A stretch of DNA of 26,716 nt from NCBI GenBank assembly GCA_027596945.1, contig JADGJH010000171.1, positions 1 through 26,716 on the forward strand. The letters run 5' to 3'. Below the pieces are notes generated by a model, which saw only the letters and a program-made list of their open reading frames with translations, was not told the DNA's origin and ran no database searches. How positions within the stretch are numbered: the first letter of the stretch is position 1; every line of letters begins with the position of its first letter. The position numbers were made by a program, and so were the translations under genes. This document shows, in pieces, positions 21,045 through 26,716 of this stretch. Source of the DNA: Physocladia obscura. Lineage: Eukaryota; Chytridiomycota; Chytridiomycetes; Chytridiales; Chytriomycetaceae.

Positions 21045-24000
21045 ATGAACAACGAAAACAAGCAGCAACTCCTGTTCCTCTTCGTAGCAGCTCTCGATCA
21101 AGAAAATAGCAACAAAAATATTGAGCAGCATTCTGAGACTATCGAATCATTACTCGAACGGTTATGGATTCCAGCTGTTGATACTATCGATTCAAATCAA
21201 ATACCGTCCACAAATATTCTATCTGAGGAACCATACGGTATTGCTGTATCAACGAATTCACTTCAGCTTTGTATCGATGCCGTCGAACGTCGCATGCGTG
21301 ATGTCAAGGTTTGGAACAGGATTCATGGGATTTCAAGAATATTGAAACGAGAAAACAGCACCAAATTGAGCAATACATTGCTGCAAACCAATCTGACCAC
21401 GAAAATTTGCTTCGCGAAGCGATACTCGCTCGTACAAAAATAATAGAAACTACTGCCGCCCTGAAAAAAAGAGCTATTCTTATTCAGCATCCTGAGGTAA
21501 AATCACATATCCTATAAAAACAACTATTTTACATTACGCTATAGTGATTTTATTTTTTTAAATTTTTAAATTTTTTTGATTAAGTAGACTGGGCTGTTGA
21601 ATATACGAAAAGCTGAGCTTTTTGCAGAAATGGAACGTGTTCGTATTGCCGATGAGGTGCGGCATGCGCAAATCGCACATGAAAAAGTCGACGAATTTAA
21701 AGTCGCAGCCGAAGCATGTGTTTCAATTTTAACTGACTTTGGAGACTTGGCAGATGCTGTGGATGCGCTGAAAGAACTTGTAATTTTCCTTATATGCATT
21801 TATTTTTATTGAATAATTTTTTGCAGGAACTTAAAATGCCCGATATGACAGATTGCGAGCATATTTTATCAAAGGAACAACAGCAAAATATTTATAGAAA
21901 AACTCAGAAAATGGTGATTGATCGGGCAGAAGATGCTTTTTTGAACTCGTTTGTTATTGAATTTTCAGAAAATTCTATCTACGTGTCAACTAAATCAGTT
22001 GTGCAAGGTACGTTTAATTATTTAGTTTTTTAATTATTAGTCCAAAAGGTTGTTTTAAATTATCTGACCAAAATTTTTTCAGTTATTTTCCCAGAATCAC
22101 AGCCAATCTTTATTAAATCAGATACATTGCATTCATTGATAAAGCTTCTTGATATACAGACGAAGCTATATGCAGATTTTTCTCGTTCTTTGTTAAGAGC
22201 TGTTGCTAAACCAATTATTCTGAATCCCAACAGCGAAATTTCATTCTCAACTCACCAACAAAGACTAAATGAAAATATTGTGACAACTGAAAAAATGGAA
22301 ATTCAGCTTAGAAGTCTTTCAAAACTAGAGCATTCACTTGAGAACAGTTAAATATGAAGATATGAAAATTTATCTTTATTTTATTAACAAAAACTACAGC
22401 ATTTTTGAAACTCTTTCAAGTATTTGAATTCGTAAAGCGTGGATTATTTGCTGAAAGTTTGCCATCACAAGAGCTTGTTCAATTGATATGGCCAGACTTT
22501 GCCAGCCTCATAATAGATTCATTGATGACTCCGTTGATCCCAACAACACCCGACTCGCTGCGAGATTTTCCTAAACGCGTTGCAGCACCAAGTGCTGATT
22601 TTGAAGGTTCGATTCACGATGCCGGATGGGCACCAGTCGAAGGGGTGGAAACAGCAGATTGGAAATATTTGACTAGGTTCTGTTTGACCATTGAGACGCA
22701 TTATTGCATGGCACGTTGGAATGAGTTTATGGAAGCTGGCAGAAACTCAATTTTGTTGCAAGATTTTGAACTCGTTCAGGTTGGTGATGGCCAAAGAAAT
22801 TTCGATGATGATGCTGTTGACTCTTTTGGTATCAAATTTATTCATTTTATTTTTTTGTCTGTAAGTTTATTTTATCTTTATCATGTATAGTGGAATTGAC
22901 TGAATTCATTGAGAGTAATATCCTACCCTCATACACGCATGCGGAATCCCCAGAGTTGTCTGCAGTGTATCCAATTGGGTCCACTGCCGTTGAACTATTG
23001 GGTAGTAACCTGACATTATTCCCAGAATGTTCAATCACCCTCCGCGCGTCGAAAATCATTCAATATATTGAAACGATTCTCAACGAGGCAACGAACAGTA
23101 GCAGCGGCGTGAGTTCATACTGTTCTTCCCGGTTGTACCTCCTAACGCGTGATCTTGTGACACTCGACCAAAGTTTGGCACCGGTCAAATACAAGACGCG
23201 AATCAACAGGTTGCCGCAATTTGCAGTTTTGTATCATAATGATTGTCTGTATATGGCACATCGGTTGATGGAGTTTGGGCGGGCGTATAGAAGAGCTCTC
23301 ACGACACGGTTTGGAGACGATGCGTTATTGAAGGGCGATGAGGTTGGGTATATCGATCTTGCAGCGCGTTATCGAAAATTGGGTATTCAATCGTTTAATC
23401 AACAGCTTGTGAGTATTAAAAAATCAGATATCCATGAAGTTAAAGATAAATGCATATCTGAATTCATGAAACCAGATGATACAAAAAACAAATATTTTGG
23501 AACTTATAGCGTCAACCAATGGCCTGTCAATGGCCAACCAGTCTCGATTCACGCAAGTTTCGAAAATGTTTGCACAAGTTTCGCATTCAATCAACCAGCT
23601 TTCGAGTGTTTGGGCGCCACCGCTATCACCACCATTCTTCCATACACGAATCATCGCAGGACTTATCTCATGGGCGTTCGACGCCGTCACTGTCGAAATT
23701 CTGGAAATGGTCGATATTGGAGAAGAAGAGAGTCACTGGTTGAATGGAATCTTGATTCAGTTTGACGAATCATGTTTAAGACTTGTCGGCGGTCTAAAAA
23801 TGATGCGAGAGTTGGCTGGTGCTTCTTACTCGAAGTTTAGGAAAGTTACAGCAATGCTTGTCATGAATTTCGCTGGGATCATGGAACTTTTTCGGGGTGG
23901 ACAGTTTCTTGGAAAAAATGAGGAGGGGGGAAAGGAAGAATTTGGACTTGATGAGTTTTCGAGAGACGAGTTAGTTGGACTCGTTCGGGCGTTATTTTCC

Positions 24001-24054
24001 GACACTCCTCTGCGGCAAAATAACATTTCTGAAATACTTGAAGGGCGGAGATAA
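21045..24054 (+). CDS. ZW10: ZW10, Dsl1/NRZ tether and RZZ kinetochore subunit
   Basis: Eight exons: 21045-21308, 21359-21496, 21588-21779, 21827-22007, 22083-22346, 22400-22828, 22891-23408 and 23476-24054. They total 855 codons (854 aa) with frame kept at all seven junctions. The N-terminal third is long amphipathic coiled coil (ERRMRDVK, then NQSDHENLLREAILARTKII, then RKAELFAEMERVRIADEV). The middle has ENTFLKLFQVFEFVKRGLF and AGWAPVEGVETADWKYL. The C-terminal third has the family pattern INQLSSVWAPPLSPPFF, then AFDAVTVEILEMVDIGEEES, and ends LVRALFSDTPLRQNNISEIL, close to the animal ending VKALIRALFQNTERR. ZW10 tethers Golgi-derived vesicles at the ER with RINT1/NAG proteins and, in animals, forms the RZZ complex. 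Human ZW10 is 779 aa. The 3' splice site of exon 8 (CCAG before ATGATAC) was chosen because the other in-phase acceptor meets a stop. Confidence 0.88.
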
Positions 24055-24110
24055 AATTTCTATTTCACTTGAAATTAAATTTTTTTTTGCAATTTTTTGT
24101 TTGGAAAAGA

Positions 24111-24644
24111 ATGTCTCCATTGGTTGCTGAACAGCATGTGTTGCATCCACCTGTTCATCCCCGTCGCCAACTCTCGCAACACTCAGTTCACGCAAATTCC
24201 ATGACACGCATACTAGCATTGCCTTCAGCATCAACAGTCTCGCCAATGGCAACCGACGCAGTCGTACCGCCGTCGATTCGCCGAGTTCAATCACTCGGAA
24301 CAGACGGTATCGAAACGCGGCGGTATTCTCGCCAGCACAGTAATATTACCGGCGCACTTGTTATTCCGTTCATTCCGTTAAGCGCAATCGCAGGCAAAGA
24401 CAACCGCGGTAATCCAGTGCCAATCAAGTCTCGCCCCAAAGTTGTTGTTTTGCGCAAAGCAACGGGAGTTATTGCGGCAGAATCTACGGAGCATCGAAAT
24501 ACTGGCGATTTAATAGACGTGGAACTGCCAGAAAGAGTATCAAGTGCATTTGTTGAATTTGCAACCGTGCGGGTTTCAGTGGTTCCAACGAAGAGAATAT
24601 CGAGTCAGTCTTACGGCAGTATAGGAGCGGCCGAAAGATATTGA
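24111..24644 (+). CDS. Small disordered protein of unknown function, tandem copy A
   Basis: A single exon of 177 aa, starting at ATG 24111 (MSPLVAEQHVLHPP) and ending at TGA. It is rich in Ser, Val, Pro and Arg, with no predicted membrane segment or known domain. Blocks shared in order with the next gene are VVPPSIRRVQS (against GVPILHRAKS), RRYSRQHSN (against RIYNQSNHD), VIPFIPLSAIAG (against RIPMIPLATISQ) and VRVSVVPTKRISSQS (against VRVVSPSRGFSKRSS). It lies 56 bp after the ZW10 stop on the same strand, so the spacer is very short. The R-x-x-S sites could be phosphorylated or bind 14-3-3, but this is only inference. Confidence 0.65.
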   Translation: MSPLVAEQHVLHPPVHPRRQLSQHSVHANSMTRILALPSASTVSPMATDAVVPPSIRRVQSLGTDGIETRRYSRQHSNITGALVIPFIPLSAIAGKDNRGNPVPIKSRPKVVVLRKATGVIAAESTEHRNTGDLIDVELPERVSSAFVEFATVRVSVVPTKRISSQSYGSIGAAERY

Positions 24645-24908
24645 CCAAATGCTATATTCTGTTTGGCAATACTATGCCATATCGCATTTTTAAGTAAGAA
24701 ATCAAGATGCCATATTAAAGAATCGATGCTACACTTAAGATTATAAGAAATAAATCAATTATATTATACTATTTTCAAGCATTAATTTCCAAGGATTACA
24801 AAGATTTCTAGAAGTTACACTATCAGAAAACACGTGACAAAAATTTCATCATGAATTCAAGCCAAATCAAGAATATTCAACTTCGCAAACACTTCCAAAA
24901 CGCCACAA

Positions 24909-25496
24909 ATGAATACCGCTCCGTTATCATCCCCATCCATACTACCGGCGACTAAGTTAAACATTGCAGCCTACCCTGCTGCCACTGGGGCAGGCGTTCC
25001 GATCTTGCATCGTGCAAAGTCGACTCCGCAAACACTAAATCACAGAATTTATAATCAAAGCAACCATGATAGCAGCAAAAACAATAATCCTATAATCAAA
25101 TACCGCTCACTACGCATTCCAATGATCCCTCTTGCGACTATTTCGCAAACAAACAATGCACATGCGCTGCCATTGGTACCGTTGGTGCCTCCGAAAATGA
25201 TTTCCGTTCGTCAGACGTCAGATCTATTGAATTCACAATCACGTTCTCGCTCGATTTCGCCAGTACATGTCCATGATCACAATCATCATGATGATGATCA
25301 GCAGCAGCAGCATGTGTCGCTCCGAAAACTCGAAAAGAAGCTGAAAAGAATCTCGGTACAGATGAAGCTTCTCGAGGAAGTGCGGGACATAGTGGAAGAT
25401 GAAACGGAATCTATTATTATACCAAATGTGGTTGTGAGAGTTGTATCGCCGTCGCGAGGTTTTTCAAAGCGTTCTTCGCGAAATAGTGTAACTTGA
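24909..25496 (+). CDS. Small disordered protein of unknown function, tandem copy B
   Basis: A single exon of 195 aa, from ATG 24909 (MNTAPLSSPSILPATKL) to TGA. Beyond the blocks shared with the upstream copy it has a low-complexity His/Asp/Gln stretch (NHHDDDQQQQH) followed by a short amphipathic helix, LRKLEKKLKRISVQMKLLEE, absent from copy A. The conserved core RIPMIPLATI and the C-terminal VVVRVVSPSRG remain. No known domain. A CACGTG box lies about 75 bp upstream at 24831. An ATG at 24851 in another frame is ignored because it does not read into this protein. Confidence 0.65.
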   Translation: MNTAPLSSPSILPATKLNIAAYPAATGAGVPILHRAKSTPQTLNHRIYNQSNHDSSKNNNPIIKYRSLRIPMIPLATISQTNNAHALPLVPLVPPKMISVRQTSDLLNSQSRSRSISPVHVHDHNHHDDDQQQQHVSLRKLEKKLKRISVQMKLLEEVRDIVEDETESIIIPNVVVRVVSPSRGFSKRSSRNSVT

Positions 25497-26614
25497 ATAT
25501 TATAAACAAAGTAAACAAAAAGGAAGAATTGAATGAAGAGATAAGCTTGCTTTCAGGGTTCATATATTTTTTTAAACTGATGCTTTGATAAGCACTTCTG
25601 ACACCAACCCTTTCCTTACTCCTCATAATCACTTTATACAATCTTTGTTTGAAGTGCTTTATGTTGTTGTTTTCTTTGTTTAAAATCTTCCACAACGCAG
25701 TATTCCATAAAGTGGTTCTAGCACTGTAAAACGAGCCTGCAAAAGTGCCTTTCCTCTTTTTGTGTCCTGATAACTTGGTCAAGATTTTCTTCGTGGCTGA
25801 TAAACAGCAACAGTTGTGTCCTGGTATGCTTTAAAATTTTCAGGCAGCTTTGGTCTGGTCATTCTATATTTTGCTTTTGGATTCCATAAACTTGACTTTG
25901 TTGTAAGCAATTTTCTTGGTAAATTTGTTGATTCAAATATTATTAGATGTCGCCTTTGCAACTGATAGACTCGTGTGCTCATCTCTTGTGCTCATCTCTT
26001 AGCATTGGCCACAAAAAAAGCATTACTGAGTCACTTAATTGGGTTCCTTGTGTTCAATGCACTCCCTATCTATGGTTTCAGTTGCACAGAAATCTTTCAT
26101 GATAATTTGATAATTTTGAGCCTGAGCATTCTGTTGGTTTTGTTTAAAACTCTGAAGTATTTGTCACCAGGTTTACAAAAGCTGGAGTTCAGGTATTATC
26201 ATCTCACTGAATAATATCCAGGATTACTGGGATGGTCTTAATGGGACACCTCATGCATCTAATTTTTCAAAGATTGCTCTGACAAGGGCTTCAAGGTTCA
26301 TTGCAAAAACAAGTTTAGATGTACCTGGAGTTTCTTGAATTTTTTATGTTGCTATTGGTGAGGAGTATAAAAAGTTTTAGTCCTGGGTGCTGGGATATTG
26401 TCTTTTGGCTTTAGTGTTGTTACATGCAATTTTGTATCTTATGGCTGTTAGGAAAATATTAATTTTATTGATTACCTCCTTCTCATCATTCAATTACACA
26501 ATTTGATCATTTATATAATGACTATATACATCTGGCATACCAAATGGTTGCCAAGTACTTGTTTCGCAAATATTTGGAACAAGCAAACCAGCAATCATTA
26601 ATTTTATTTTCAAC
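25497..26614. other. Gene-poor tract with decayed basic ORFs
   Basis: Two successive minus-strand ORFs overlap in different frames: 25982-25779 (contains RPKLPENFKAYQDTTVAVYQ) and 25782-25417 (contains GSFYSARTTLWNTALW and NIKHFKQRLYKVIM). Both are rich in Lys/Arg and look like one gene broken by a frameshift, probably transposon-derived, but I recognise no family. A 13-bp direct duplication (TGTGCTCATCTCT) sits at 25974-25999. The plus strand from 26000 to 26600 shows only short AT-driven frames. Confidence 0.35.
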
Positions 26615-26716
26615 ATTGGAGAGATTTTGCAAAATGGAGTTCCTTGTGAGAATTCACTGTGAGACCACATGAAGTTCTTAGAATTCCTCTTAATGAAACA
26701 AAACCCTTATCAGAAA
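26615..26716. mobile_element. Second copy of the MITE-like element, cut by the window edge
   Basis: 102 bp aligned without gaps to 14315-14416, with three substitutions. It contains the full 47-bp left inverted repeat and the first part of the internal sequence. The right end lies beyond the window. Confidence 0.8.

Noticed and set aside
1..26716. CRISPR arrays, bacterial operons or prophage
   Set aside because: No regularly spaced repeats; spliced genes show the DNA is eukaryotic.

Overview
This window looks like nuclear DNA from an early-diverging, chytrid-like fungus. The genes are eukaryotic, AT-rich and split by short GT-AG introns of about 47-97 bp. Spliced models can be built in which every exon junction keeps frame. 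The gene set is general eukaryotic and fungal: a cytochrome b5-acyl-CoA dehydrogenase fusion, Vms1/ANKZF1, a MEA1-like protein, DNAJC11, an M3 oligopeptidase, an arrestin-like adaptor and ZW10. The species cannot be named from the sequence alone.

Layout. 1-800: AT-rich DNA with an imperfect hairpin and perhaps the first codons of a gene leaving the window. 801-2820 (-): cytochrome b5-acyl-CoA dehydrogenase. 3724-5788 (-): Vms1/ANKZF1 homologue whose otherwise intact frame carries two in-frame TGA codons. 5823-6384 (+): MEA1-like protein, divergent from VMS1 with only 34 bp between the two ATGs. 6456-8784 (-): DNAJC11 homologue. 9040-10213 (-): class I SAM-dependent methyltransferase. 10879-13358 (-): thimet-oligopeptidase/saccharolysin-type metallopeptidase. 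13359-17380: about 4 kb of AT-rich, repeat-bearing DNA holding a 227-bp terminal-inverted-repeat element, a diverged pair of repeats and decayed ORFs. 17381-20423 (+): arrestin-like protein of 940 aa. 21045-24054 (+): ZW10. 24111-24644 and 24909-25496 (+): two small, mostly disordered proteins that look like tandem paralogues and that I cannot assign to a family. 25497-26716: another repeat-like tract, ending in a second, truncated copy of the inverted-repeat element.

The genes do not form a pathway. Loose themes are ER-associated quality control and trafficking (Vms1 with Cdc48, ZW10 in the Dsl1/NRZ tether, arrestin adaptor), mitochondria (DNAJC11, Vms1) and peptide or fatty-acid breakdown (M3 peptidase, acyl-CoA dehydrogenase with a possible peroxisomal ARL tail). 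The best leads are the two in-frame stops in VMS1, the tandem pair of unknown proteins, the MEA1-like gene with its very short divergent spacer, and the repeat element shared by the two gene-poor tracts. All exon coordinates were worked out by eye from splice signals and frame continuity, so a 1-bp error is possible at any boundary.
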